Shown piece after piece: positions 7,898-15,404 of a stretch of 64,000 nucleotides of DNA. Below the pieces are notes generated by a model. That model was not told the DNA's origin, ran no database searches, and saw only the letters and a program-made list of their open reading frames with translations. Position 1 is the stretch's first letter; each line of letters opens with the position of its first letter. Position numbers and translations under genes: made by a program. Location of the stretch: positions 132,337 through 196,336 of the forward strand of contig JAXLRT010000008.1 of NCBI GenBank assembly GCA_046330955.1, written 5' to 3'. The DNA comes from JADJPO01 sp046330955. Lineage in GTDB: Bacteria; Actinomycetota; Actinomycetes; Actinomycetales; Kineosporiaceae.

Positions 7898-8518
7898 CGG
7901 CAGTTCAGATCAGCCCGGCCGTGCGACGCGCCCGGCGCCTACCGGGTGTGCCTGCTCACCGGTGACGCGGGCGAGGACGCCTCGGACCGGTACGACAACC
8001 CCGATCTGCTCGGGCACACCTACGTGGGGCCGTACCTGACGGCGGACGCCGACCTGAACCTGGTGGTCGTGGACGCCGAGGGGGTCTGCGGCTACCTGCT
8101 GGCCACCGCCGACACCACCCGGTTCGAGCGCTGGCGCGCGGCCGAGTGGCTGCCCGCGCTGCAGGCGCAGTACCCGATCGGGTCGGGCTCCACACGGGAC
8201 GCCGAGCTGACCGGGCTACTGCACCATCCGCCGTCCAGCCCGCCGGAGCTGGTGGCCGACCATCCGGCGCACCTGCACATCGACCTGCTGCCCCGCGCGC
8301 AGGGGCAGGGCTGGGGACGGCGCCTGATGGACCACGTGGCAGCAGCGCTGCGGGCACGCGGCGTCCCGGGGGTGCACCTCGGGGTGAGTCCGGACAACGC
8401 TCGCGCTCGCGGCTTCTACGCCCGCCTCGGCTACCGCGAGCTGCAGCGGGGCGACGACGTGATCTACCTGGGCCTGCGGCTCACCGGCGACGACCCCAAC
8501 CCCCGCCCGCACCCATGA
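7871..8518 (+). CDS. GNAT acetyltransferase resembling the O-GlcNAcase HAT-like domain
   Basis: A 215-residue GNAT protein. The acetyl-CoA loop is intact (RAQGQGWGRR, residues 142-151), followed by GVSPDNARARGFYARLGY. The first half carries a signature shared, from memory, with the C-terminal acetyltransferase-like domain of human O-GlcNAcase: a hydrophobic strand ending DAEGVCGY (68-75), then a Trp-Leu-Pro helix (WLPALQAQYP). Human OGA lacks the acetyl-CoA loop; this protein has it, so it may be a true enzyme. Possible starts are GTG 7871 and ATG 7880. It is divergent from the GH84 operon. Acceptor unknown. Confidence 0.88.
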   Translation: MTTMEVDQLRQFRSARPCDAPGAYRVCLLTGDAGEDASDRYDNPDLLGHTYVGPYLTADADLNLVVVDAEGVCGYLLATADTTRFERWRAAEWLPALQAQYPIGSGSTRDAELTGLLHHPPSSPPELVADHPAHLHIDLLPRAQGQGWGRRLMDHVAAALRARGVPGVHLGVSPDNARARGFYARLGYRELQRGDDVIYLGLRLTGDDPNPRPHP

Positions 8519-8582
8519 TCACCGTGTGATCGCAGTCCACTCCGCCTGAACGGTGGCGGACTGCGATCTGACGCTGATCATG
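8514..8582 (+). terminator. Large hairpin at the 3' end of the GNAT gene
   Basis: A perfect 11-bp inverted repeat (8528-8538 and 8558-8568, GATCGCAGTCC) is framed by an outer 8-bp repeat CATGATCA/TGATCATG at 8514-8521 and 8575-8582, the outer left arm overlapping the GNAT stop codon. No T-tract follows. Probable terminator or 3' stabiliser. Confidence 0.65.
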
Positions 8583-8700
8583 GCGGGGGATGGGCCGATC
8601 GGGTGAACAGGGTCGAACAGGTGTTCGGGTCGCGGGGGTGCCGGTGTTATGGTCGAGAGCAGGGTCGAGCGTCCGTGATGGTGTACCGGAAGGCAGCCCG

Positions 8701-9012
8701 ATGAGCAGCGTCCCCCGTATCTTTCGTGCCATTCCCGACGGCCCGGTGACGCCGGCGTCGTCCCCGATCGCGGTGATCGTCGCCATGCACTGGTCAACGG
8801 GAGAGGTGACCGACATCCGGGCCGAGGCCGTGGCGTGGACTCGTGAGGCCGTCCAGGTGCGATGGACGCCGCCCGGCGGCACCGAGCGCACCGATTGGGT
8901 CACGGCGGCCGACGTCCGACGGGCCGCCCCCGGCGCTCGTCCGGCGGCGCCCCGGGGAGCCAGCGCCGGCGACCTGCCCCGCAGCCCGAACCGGCACCGG
9001 CCCCGCTGGTGA
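8701..9012 (+). CDS. Small conserved-looking hypothetical protein
   Basis: A 103-residue frame starting ATG at 8701 with GGAAGG seven bases upstream. The first two thirds (MSSVPRIFRAIPDGPVTPAS, then a strand-rich part ending DWVTAADVRR) look like a compact beta-rich domain; the last 30 residues are Arg/Pro/Ala-rich. No family recognised. Its 3' two thirds lie opposite the minus-strand membrane gene at 8794-9342, so one of the two frames may end earlier in reality or the genes truly overlap tail to tail. Confidence 0.55.
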   Translation: MSSVPRIFRAIPDGPVTPASSPIAVIVAMHWSTGEVTDIRAEAVAWTREAVQVRWTPPGGTERTDWVTAADVRRAAPGARPAAPRGASAGDLPRSPNRHRPRW

Positions 9013-9342
9013 CCCCCACCGTCCGACCCGGGACGACGCCAGCCGGCGCCCGGCGATCGCCAGCGCGAGCAGGGGCGGCCAGAGGTCGGCCACGGTGAGA
9101 CCGTGGCCGGCCGAGAACGTCCACAGCACCGCCACCTCGAACGCCTGGTTCGCCCGCGACCACATCAGAGCGCAGGCCACGAAGGCCAGGTGGGCAGGGC
9201 CGCTGGCGCGCACCAGCGACCAGAGGGCCGAGCCGACCATGAGGCCCAGCACCAGCAGTTGATACGCCCGGGGGATGCCACCCAGGGCATCACCCACCAC
9301 CATCGCGTCCGCGGCCGCCCAGCCGGGTGACTCACCGGCCAT
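8794..9342 (-). CDS. Small membrane protein, hypothetical
   Basis: Starting at the ATG at 9342 the product begins MAGESPGWAAADAMVVGDAL and has three hydrophobic segments up to about residue 100 (YQLLVLGLMVGSALWSLV; HLAFVACALMW; LWPPLLALAIAG). The part after that is Arg/Gly-rich and antisense to the small plus-strand gene, and may be a non-conserved tail. No family recognised. The membrane part (9040-9342) is the portion I trust. Confidence 0.5.
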   Translation of the reverse strand: MAGESPGWAAADAMVVGDALGGIPRAYQLLVLGLMVGSALWSLVRASGPAHLAFVACALMWSRANQAFEVAVLWTFSAGHGLTVADLWPPLLALAIAGRRLASSRVGRWGSPAGPVPVRAAGQVAGAGSPGRRRTSAGGGPSDVGRRDPIGALGAAGRRPSHLDGLTSPRHGLGPDVGHLSR

Positions 9343-9445
9343 CGCACTCGTCACTCGGAGGCAGTCGGCAGACCGGGGGGCCGGCTTCAGCACCGAACGG
9401 CGTCCACCAGTGATCGGGCGCACGGCCGGGTCCGGCGGCGAGCCC

Positions 9446-10156
9446 TCAGTCGCCGGCGACCACCGCGACGTCGCCGGTGGAGGTCCGGGCCACCAGCGAT
9501 CGACCGGACGCCGGGTCGCTGGCCACGTCGATCCGGGTGTCCCCGACATCGGTCCCGGCGTCGACGGCGAAGGTCTCACCGGGCGCCACGTCCACCCGGA
9601 CATCGCCGGTGGCCGAGACCGCCCGGATCGAGTGCGCGCCGACCGAGGCGATCACCCGCACGTCACCCGTCGAGGTCTCCGCGAACAGATCGGCGCCCTC
9701 GCCCCCACCGTGCACGACCACGTCCCCGAAGGCGGTGACCGCCGTGACATCGGCCGACGTCGGCTCCACCCGGACGTCGCCCACGCTGGTGTGCACTCGG
9801 ACCGGCGATCCGGACGCCACGACGAGTTCGACGTCCGCCTTGCACATCAGGGCGATCAGCGGGCAGTTCGACCGAGCCTCGACCCGGCCCTCCGCGCTGT
9901 GGAAGCTGCTCGACGGTGACCAGAACGCCCACCGCAGCCGCTGTTCCAGCCGTGGTCGTTCGCCGGCGGCCGCCACCCGCACGGTGATGTCACCGACGTC
10001 CGTGCTGGCCTCCACCGGGCCGGCCGTCGCGGGCAGCAGTTGGGTGTCGACCCGGGCCTGCCGGCCCAGGTAGCCGGCCACCGACACCGCCTGCAGCAGC
10101 ACCACCACCCCGGCCAGACTGCCCAGGACGATCCGCACCGTGCGCACGGGGGCCAT
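9446..10156 (-). CDS. DUF4097 family putative adhesin/LiaG-like protein
   Basis: A 236-residue protein with one N-terminal membrane anchor (residues 8-30) and an extracellular beta-repeat domain. Repeats of the form TSVGDVRV, STGDVRV, ATGDVRV and TSTGDVAV recur about every 18-20 residues, the hallmark of the DUF4097 beta-solenoid. The ATG lies in the 3' end of the response-regulator gene's neighbourhood with GAGGAG upstream and one base between genes, so it is the last gene of a kinase-regulator-DUF4097 operon. In Firmicutes such proteins accompany envelope-stress kinases (LiaG); the role here is inferred from that. Confidence 0.88.
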   Translation of the reverse strand: MAPVRTVRIVLGSLAGVVVLLQAVSVAGYLGRQARVDTQLLPATAGPVEASTDVGDITVRVAAAGERPRLEQRLRWAFWSPSSSFHSAEGRVEARSNCPLIALMCKADVELVVASGSPVRVHTSVGDVRVEPTSADVTAVTAFGDVVVHGGGEGADLFAETSTGDVRVIASVGAHSIRAVSATGDVRVDVAPGETFAVDAGTDVGDTRIDVASDPASGRSLVARTSTGDVAVVAGD

Positions 10157-10157
10157 G

Positions 10158-10844
10158 TCAGTTCTCCTCCGCTCGCTGCATCCAGCGCAGCACCGCGAGC
10201 ACCCGACGGTGGTCGGTCTCGGCCGGGCTGAGATCGAGCTTGGTGAAGATGCCCGACACGTGCTTCTCGACCGCGCCCTCGCTGACCACCAGGGCGGCGG
10301 CGATGGCGGTGTTCGAGCGTCCCTCGGCCATCAGTGCCAGCACCTGGGACTCGCGAGGGGTCAACCGCTGCAACGGATCCCGGCGCCGGGCGCGCGAGAG
10401 CAGCTGCAGCACCAGCTCCGGGTCGAGCGCGGTACCGCCGCCGGCCACCCGCCGGATCGCCTCGACGAAGTCGGCCACGTCGGCGACCCGGTCCTTGAGG
10501 ATGTAGCCGACCCCGGTGGCCCGGCCCGCCACCAGATCGGTGGCGTAGTTCTCCTCCACGTACTGGCTCAGCACCAGCACCGCGGTGTCCGGGTGTTCCT
10601 GCCGGATCACCAGGGCGGCGCGCACCCCCTCGTCGGTGAACGTGGGGGGCATCCGGACGTCGACCAGCGCCAGATCGGGGTGATGGGCCGCCACCGCGCG
10701 CAGCAGCTGCTCGGCGTCCGAACAGGCCTCGACCACCACCATGCCGGCGTCGGACAGCAGTCGCACCAAGCCCTCGCGCAACAGCACCGAGTCCTCGGCG
10801 ATGACGATCCGCAGCGCGCCGTCCGGGACACTCGAGCCGCTCAT
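10158..10844 (-). CDS. NarL/LuxR-family response regulator
   Basis: A 228-residue two-domain regulator. The receiver domain has the acidic pair in IVIAEDS, phospho-acceptor Asp62 in ALVDVRMPP, and the conserved Lys in GYILKDR. A LuxR-type helix-turn-helix begins at LTPRESQVLALMAEG and ends in VEKHVSGIFTKL. The start overlaps the kinase stop by four bases, so the pair is translationally coupled. Likely targets are the operon itself and the divergent MMPL gene (inference). Confidence 0.94.
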   Translation of the reverse strand: MSGSSVPDGALRIVIAEDSVLLREGLVRLLSDAGMVVVEACSDAEQLLRAVAAHHPDLALVDVRMPPTFTDEGVRAALVIRQEHPDTAVLVLSQYVEENYATDLVAGRATGVGYILKDRVADVADFVEAIRRVAGGGTALDPELVLQLLSRARRRDPLQRLTPRESQVLALMAEGRSNTAIAAALVVSEGAVEKHVSGIFTKLDLSPAETDHRRVLAVLRWMQRAEEN

Positions 10845-12130
10845 GACACCCCACCCATCGGCAGCTCCATCACCAGGCGCGTACCGCGCTCCGGCGCTGA
10901 CTCGATCATCAGCGTGCCGTCGACGGCGGCCAACCGCTGGCGCAACCCGCTCAGCCCGGTGCCCCGCGTGAGGTCGACGCCGCCCACCCCGTCGTCACTG
11001 ACCACGATGCGCAGCACCGCCCCACCCTCGGCGGGGGTGATGACACCGGCCTCCACCCGGGCACCATGGGCGCGGGCGTGCTTGGCGATGTTGGTCAGCG
11101 CCTCGGAGACACAGAAGTAGGCGATGGCCTCGATCGTGGCGTTCGGACGCCGGGACAGGCACACGTCGACCTCCACCGGCACCGGCGAGCGGGCCGCGAG
11201 CGCCGACAGCGCGGCGTCCAGGCCCCGGTCGGTCAGCACCGGCGGGTGGATGCCGCGCACCACGTGCCGCAGCTCGACGATGGCCTCCTTCGAGGCGGCG
11301 TGCGCGCGGTCGATCAACGGGCGCGCGTCGTCCAGCTCGCCGGCGTCCAGCTTGACCTGCGCCATGCCCAGATCCATCGCGATGGCGACCAACCGCTGCT
11401 GCGGGCCGTCGTGCAGATCGCGCTCGATGCGCCGGCGCTCGGCCTCGGCCACCTCGACCGCACCGGCCCGGGTCTCGGTCAGGGTGTGCACGCGTTCGGT
11501 CAGGGCCGCGACGTTGCGGCGTCCCCCCTGGCCGAGCAACCAGTCGGCCAGCGCCACGTCGACCCCGACGAAGACCTTCGCCACCAGGGGCGAGATCACC
11601 AGCAGGGCCAGTCCGACGAGCCAGACCGCCGGGCTCGCTGCGACCCGGCCCACCAGCGGGACGGCGAGCCCGTCGTCCGGCAGCCAGGTCGCGTAGCCCG
11701 GGACGGCGACCAGCGCCAGGCCGGTGCCCAGCAGCACGATGATCACCGCGCCGCCCACCAGCCCCCACAGTGCGATCAGCGCGAGATGACCCTGCGCCTT
11801 CCAATCGGCCGGGTCGAGCATCCACCGGCGCCACCACGGCAGCGGGGCCGCGCTGCGCACCGGCGGCGTCACCAGGGTTCCGGTCAGGGCGTACAGCCGC
11901 AGCCGTTCGAAGTGGGCCAGCACCCGGCCCAGCCACAGGGTTGGGATCAGCATCGGCACCCCGACGGCGAACACCGGCACCAGCACCACGGCCGTGATCA
12001 GCAGCGAGCCGAGGGTGAGGTAGATCGCCGCGAGCAGCAGGTCGGTGATCAACTGAACCGCCGCACCCCAGCCCCACAACCAGGTGCGGCCGACGGCGCG
12101 GGGCCACCCCAGCGGGGGCGCGGTGGGCAT
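10841..12130 (-). CDS. Sensor histidine kinase, HisKA_3 type
   Basis: A 429-residue NarX/LiaS-class kinase. Membrane segments lie at about 25-70 (two helices) and 115-190 (two or three), preceding a short linker. The phospho-acceptor is His240 in ERDLHDGPQQRLVAI, and the ATP-binding domain ends with SDDGVGGVD and GTGLSGLRQRL. I take the ATG at 12130, which has GAGGAG eight bases upstream, over the GTG at 12139 that overlaps that ribosome site. Little sequence lies outside the membrane, so it probably senses the membrane or a partner protein. Confidence 0.93.
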   Translation of the reverse strand: MPTAPPLGWPRAVGRTWLWGWGAAVQLITDLLLAAIYLTLGSLLITAVVLVPVFAVGVPMLIPTLWLGRVLAHFERLRLYALTGTLVTPPVRSAAPLPWWRRWMLDPADWKAQGHLALIALWGLVGGAVIIVLLGTGLALVAVPGYATWLPDDGLAVPLVGRVAASPAVWLVGLALLVISPLVAKVFVGVDVALADWLLGQGGRRNVAALTERVHTLTETRAGAVEVAEAERRRIERDLHDGPQQRLVAIAMDLGMAQVKLDAGELDDARPLIDRAHAASKEAIVELRHVVRGIHPPVLTDRGLDAALSALAARSPVPVEVDVCLSRRPNATIEAIAYFCVSEALTNIAKHARAHGARVEAGVITPAEGGAVLRIVVSDDGVGGVDLTRGTGLSGLRQRLAAVDGTLMIESAPERGTRLVMELPMGGVS

Positions 12131-12272
12131 CGAGGTCACTCCTCGAGGCTAGAAGCCCGGTGATGGCCTCGTACATCCGGCGAGCCGCAGCCGGCGGCAG
12201 GGGGGTAGCCCCACCCTCGTTCGGGCGGCGGGCACCAATGATTCGCCGGCCCGATCGCAGCACGGTGGTGGC

Positions 12273-14621
12273 ATGAGGACATCACTGCCATCGCCCCGAA
12301 CGACGCCGGCCCCCGCCGGCCCGCCGACGTCCGATCCGGTTCCGCCGCTGCGGGGCCCGAGCGGCTGGAGCCTGCGGCACCGCTGGACGACGCTGCTCGG
12401 CACGCTGCTGATCGTCGCCGGCGCCATCGTGTTGTTGGCCGGTGGCCTGAAGACCACCGCCCCGGCCGAGCAGTTGGTCGGCGACTCGGCCCTGGCCGAG
12501 CAGGTACGGGCCGCCGCCGACTTCGGCGACCGCCCGATCGAGAACGTGGTGATCAGCCGCCCCGGCACTCCCGCGCCCGCCCTGGACGAGGCCACGGCAA
12601 CCGCCGTCACCACCGAGCTGCGCACCGCCTTCCAGGGCCTGAAAGGCGTTGCGGCCGTGTCTGATCCGGTGCTCTCGCCGGATCGCCGGGTGCTGCTGCT
12701 ACCGGTGGCGCTGGACGCCGCGCCCGACACCATGACCGAGCCGCCGGCCGGCGCGGTCAGCGCCGAGGACGCCGTCGGGCCGATGCTCGAGGCCACCCGG
12801 CGGGTCGCCGCGGCGCACCCCGAGTTGCGCATCGGCCAGGTCGGCCCCGGGTCGATCCAGGCCGAGGTGGGCAAGCAGTTGGACGCCGACTTCCGGCGCG
12901 CCGAGCTGGTCAGCCTGCCGGTCACCCTGGCGATCCTGCTGTTCGCCTTCGGCGCCGTGGTGGCGGCGGGCGTGCCGGTGCTGCTGGGCATCGCCGCGGT
13001 GGCCACGGCCCTGGGGCTGACCGCGCTGGCGTCGCGACACCTGATCCCGGTCGACCCGAACGCCCAGCCGATGGTGCTGCTGATCGGGCTGGCCGTCGGC
13101 GTCGACTATGCCCTGTTCGTGCTGCGCCGCGCTCGGGAGGAACGCGCCCGCGGGTACTCGGCCACCGACTCGGTCGTGATCGCCACCCGGCACGCCGGGC
13201 GCGCCGTGATGATCAGCGGGATCACCGTGGTGGTGGCCATGGCCGGCATGCTGGTCGCCGGCGGCCTGTTCACCTCGATCGCCGTCGGCACCGTGCTCGT
13301 GGTCGCGGTCGCCGTCCTGGCCTCGGCCACCGTCCTGCCCGCCATGCTGGGCCTGCTCGGCGATCGCGTCGAGGCTCTCCGCCTCCCCTTCCGCGGACGC
13401 CGCCGCCCCCGCCCCATCCCCACCCCTGCCGCCACCCCCACCCCCCTCGTCGCCCCCGCCCCCACCCCCCTCGAGCGCAATGTCACGTCGCGCTCATCTG
13501 GCGAGCGTGACGTGACATCGCGCTCGCCCGAGGTGAGCGGATTCTGGGCCGGCCTGGCCGGAATGGTCACGCGGCGTCCAGCAGTGTGGTCGGGTCTGGC
13601 CGCCATCGCGCTCGTGGCGCTCGCCGTCCCGGCCCTCGGCATGCGGACGGCGTTACCCGGCGCCGAGAGCCTGCCCAGCAGTTTCGCCACCGTCGATGCC
13701 TACAACCGGCTGTCCGCCGCGTTCCCGCAGGACGGCACCACGGTCGACGTCGTCGTCAAGACCCCGGCCAGTGCCGCGGGGCGCGTGGAATCCGCTCTGG
13801 CGCAGGGATTCCGGACGGCGCTGGGCACCGGTCAGGTGGTCGGTGAGGCACCGAAGATCACCGCTTCCACCGACAAGACGGTGCACGTGCTGTCCCTGGC
13901 GGTGCCGCTGCAGGAGAGCGACCCGGCGATGGACGACGTCGTGGCCCGGGTGCGCGCCGAGGTGGTGCCGGTGATCACGTCGAACCTGAGCGGGGTGAGC
14001 GCCCAGGTGAACGTGGGTGGCGCGGCCGCCGGGTCCGACCTGGCCAACTGGATGACCGACCGGCTGGTGCCGGTGGTGGCGTTCGTGCTGGTGCTGACCC
14101 TGCTGGTGATGTTGCTGGCCTTCGGTTCACCCGCCCTCGCCCTGGCCACGGTGGGGTTGAACCTGCTCTCGGTCAGCGCGGCGTACGGGGTGATGACCCT
14201 GGTGTTCCAGCACACCTGGGCCGAGGGGCTGTTCGACTTCACCTCGATCGGCTCGGTGGCCTCCTGGATCCCGCTGCTGCTGTTCGTGATCCTGTTCGGG
14301 TTGTCGATGGACTACCACGTGTTCGTGGTCAGCCGGGTCCGCGAGGCGTTCACGGACGGCGCCACGCCGCGTGAGGCGGTACGGCTCGGCGTGGCCCGCT
14401 CGGCGGGCGTCGTGACCAGCGCGGCCGTCGTCATGGTGGCGGTGTTCGCGATCTTCGCGACGCTGTCGTCGCTGGAGATGAAGGAGCTGGGCATCGGTCT
14501 GGCCAGCGCGATCCTGATCGACGCCACCGTGGTGCGCGGAGTGCTGCTGCCCGGCGTCCTGGCCCTGATCGGACGACGCGCCCACACCGGCCCGCGCTGG
14601 ATCCCGGTGCTGCACCACTGA
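12273..14621 (+). CDS. MMPL/RND family transporter
   Basis: A 782-residue inner-membrane transporter with two homologous halves, each with one helix, an extracytoplasmic domain and a five-helix bundle. Asp-Tyr proton-relay pairs are seen in both halves (GLAVGVDYALFVLRR; LFGLSMDYHVFVVSR). MMPL proteins export lipids or small hydrophobic compounds. The cytosolic linker between halves (codons about 375-425) is Pro/Thr-rich and contains an inverted-repeat sequence encoding NVTSRSSGERDVTSRSPE. The gene is divergent from the histidine kinase, which suggests regulation by that system. Substrate unknown. Confidence 0.93.
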   Translation: MRTSLPSPRTTPAPAGPPTSDPVPPLRGPSGWSLRHRWTTLLGTLLIVAGAIVLLAGGLKTTAPAEQLVGDSALAEQVRAAADFGDRPIENVVISRPGTPAPALDEATATAVTTELRTAFQGLKGVAAVSDPVLSPDRRVLLLPVALDAAPDTMTEPPAGAVSAEDAVGPMLEATRRVAAAHPELRIGQVGPGSIQAEVGKQLDADFRRAELVSLPVTLAILLFAFGAVVAAGVPVLLGIAAVATALGLTALASRHLIPVDPNAQPMVLLIGLAVGVDYALFVLRRAREERARGYSATDSVVIATRHAGRAVMISGITVVVAMAGMLVAGGLFTSIAVGTVLVVAVAVLASATVLPAMLGLLGDRVEALRLPFRGRRRPRPIPTPAATPTPLVAPAPTPLERNVTSRSSGERDVTSRSPEVSGFWAGLAGMVTRRPAVWSGLAAIALVALAVPALGMRTALPGAESLPSSFATVDAYNRLSAAFPQDGTTVDVVVKTPASAAGRVESALAQGFRTALGTGQVVGEAPKITASTDKTVHVLSLAVPLQESDPAMDDVVARVRAEVVPVITSNLSGVSAQVNVGGAAAGSDLANWMTDRLVPVVAFVLVLTLLVMLLAFGSPALALATVGLNLLSVSAAYGVMTLVFQHTWAEGLFDFTSIGSVASWIPLLLFVILFGLSMDYHVFVVSRVREAFTDGATPREAVRLGVARSAGVVTSAAVVMVAVFAIFATLSSLEMKELGIGLASAILIDATVVRGVLLPGVLALIGRRAHTGPRWIPVLHH
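13473..13525. repeat. Imperfect palindrome inside the MMPL linker (REP-like)
   Basis: Two 23-base arms at 13473-13495 and 13503-13525 match as reverse complements at 21 of 23 positions with a 7-base loop; each arm also begins GAGCG and ends CGCTC. It stays in frame. It looks like a short mobile palindrome inserted in a tolerant linker. Confidence 0.6.
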
Positions 14622-14646
14622 GCCCACCCGCCCCCGAGCCCACCCA

Positions 14647-14754
14647 CCCAACCCGCTCATGCTCCGTGGCCGACGCTCGATGCTCCGCTGGTGGCCCAGG
14701 TGGCCCGCCGGCGCGGAGCATGACGGGCGCCCTGCGGAGCATGAGCAGGTTGGG
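14647..14754. terminator. Nested inverted repeats between convergent genes
   Basis: Outer arms 14647-14666 and 14735-14754 match at 19 of 20 positions. Inside, ATGCTCCG at 14680-14687 pairs with CGGAGCAT at 14714-14721, so the motif occurs twice in each orientation. The element fills the gap between the MMPL stop and the PPOX stop, and may act as a bidirectional terminator. Confidence 0.6.
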
Positions 14755-14765
14755 ACGGGGTGGCG

Positions 14766-15191
14766 CTAGGCCGGGCCGACCCGGCGGCCGGTGAGCTCGT
14801 CGATCTCGAGCCGCAGGACGACGTCCCGGTCGCCGTGGGCCCAGGCCTCGAGTTTGCGGTGGGCCAGGTCGACCAGCTCGGCGTCGTCCTCGCGCCGCAA
14901 CCGCCCGGTGGCGATCACCGACCAGCCCGAACGCCCGGACGCGGAGGAGCTGTCGACCTCGTAGACCACGTCCAGGCCTGCCCCGGCGTCGGTCAGGTGT
15001 CGCACCAGCCAGGCGTCCGGCGCGGTCCGGAAGAAGACCCCCTCGCGGGACACCAGGTGGTTCAACACGATGATCTTGGGTTTGCCCTCCGCCACCAGGG
15101 CCAGGCGCCCGAGGTGAGTCGCGGCCAGCAGCCGGGGGCACGCTGCCGGATCGAGAGCCTCGATCTGCTCGTCCGGTTCGAACACCGCCAT
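14766..15191 (-). CDS. Pyridoxamine 5'-phosphate oxidase-like (PPOX) flavin-binding protein
   Basis: A 141-residue split-barrel protein. The pattern LLAATHLGRLALV near residue 22 and KIIVLNHLVSREGVFFRTAP near 40 is typical of the short PPOX proteins that bind FMN or F420; the C-terminal part has SGWSVIATGRLRR. The ATG at 15191 has GAGGAG nine bases upstream; open sequence extends further upstream on this strand but has no coding character. It stands alone, divergent from the PrsW gene across 213 bases. Confidence 0.85.
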   Translation of the reverse strand: MAVFEPDEQIEALDPAACPRLLAATHLGRLALVAEGKPKIIVLNHLVSREGVFFRTAPDAWLVRHLTDAGAGLDVVYEVDSSSASGRSGWSVIATGRLRREDDAELVDLAHRKLEAWAHGDRDVVLRLEIDELTGRRVGPA

Positions 15192-15404
15192 CTGGTTCCA
15201 CTCCTCAGGGCCATCTGCCGAACGCCCGAGCCGGATGGCCGGACGTGACACGTCCCACCTTCCCCCGGTTCCGCCGACCGGACAAACGACGGCGCGCACC
15301 CGGCTCGACACGGAAGGCTTCGAGCGGGTTACCGTGTGCGCGTGTCCTTGCACAGAGCTCGGCCCCCGCACCGGGCCGGCGGGTAGTCCGACGGGGGTCG
15401 AGGC

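Noticed and set aside
13473..13525. Integration site of a mobile element in the MMPL gene
   Set aside because: No target duplication or element-sized insert is present; the frame is unbroken, so I list it only as a palindromic repeat.
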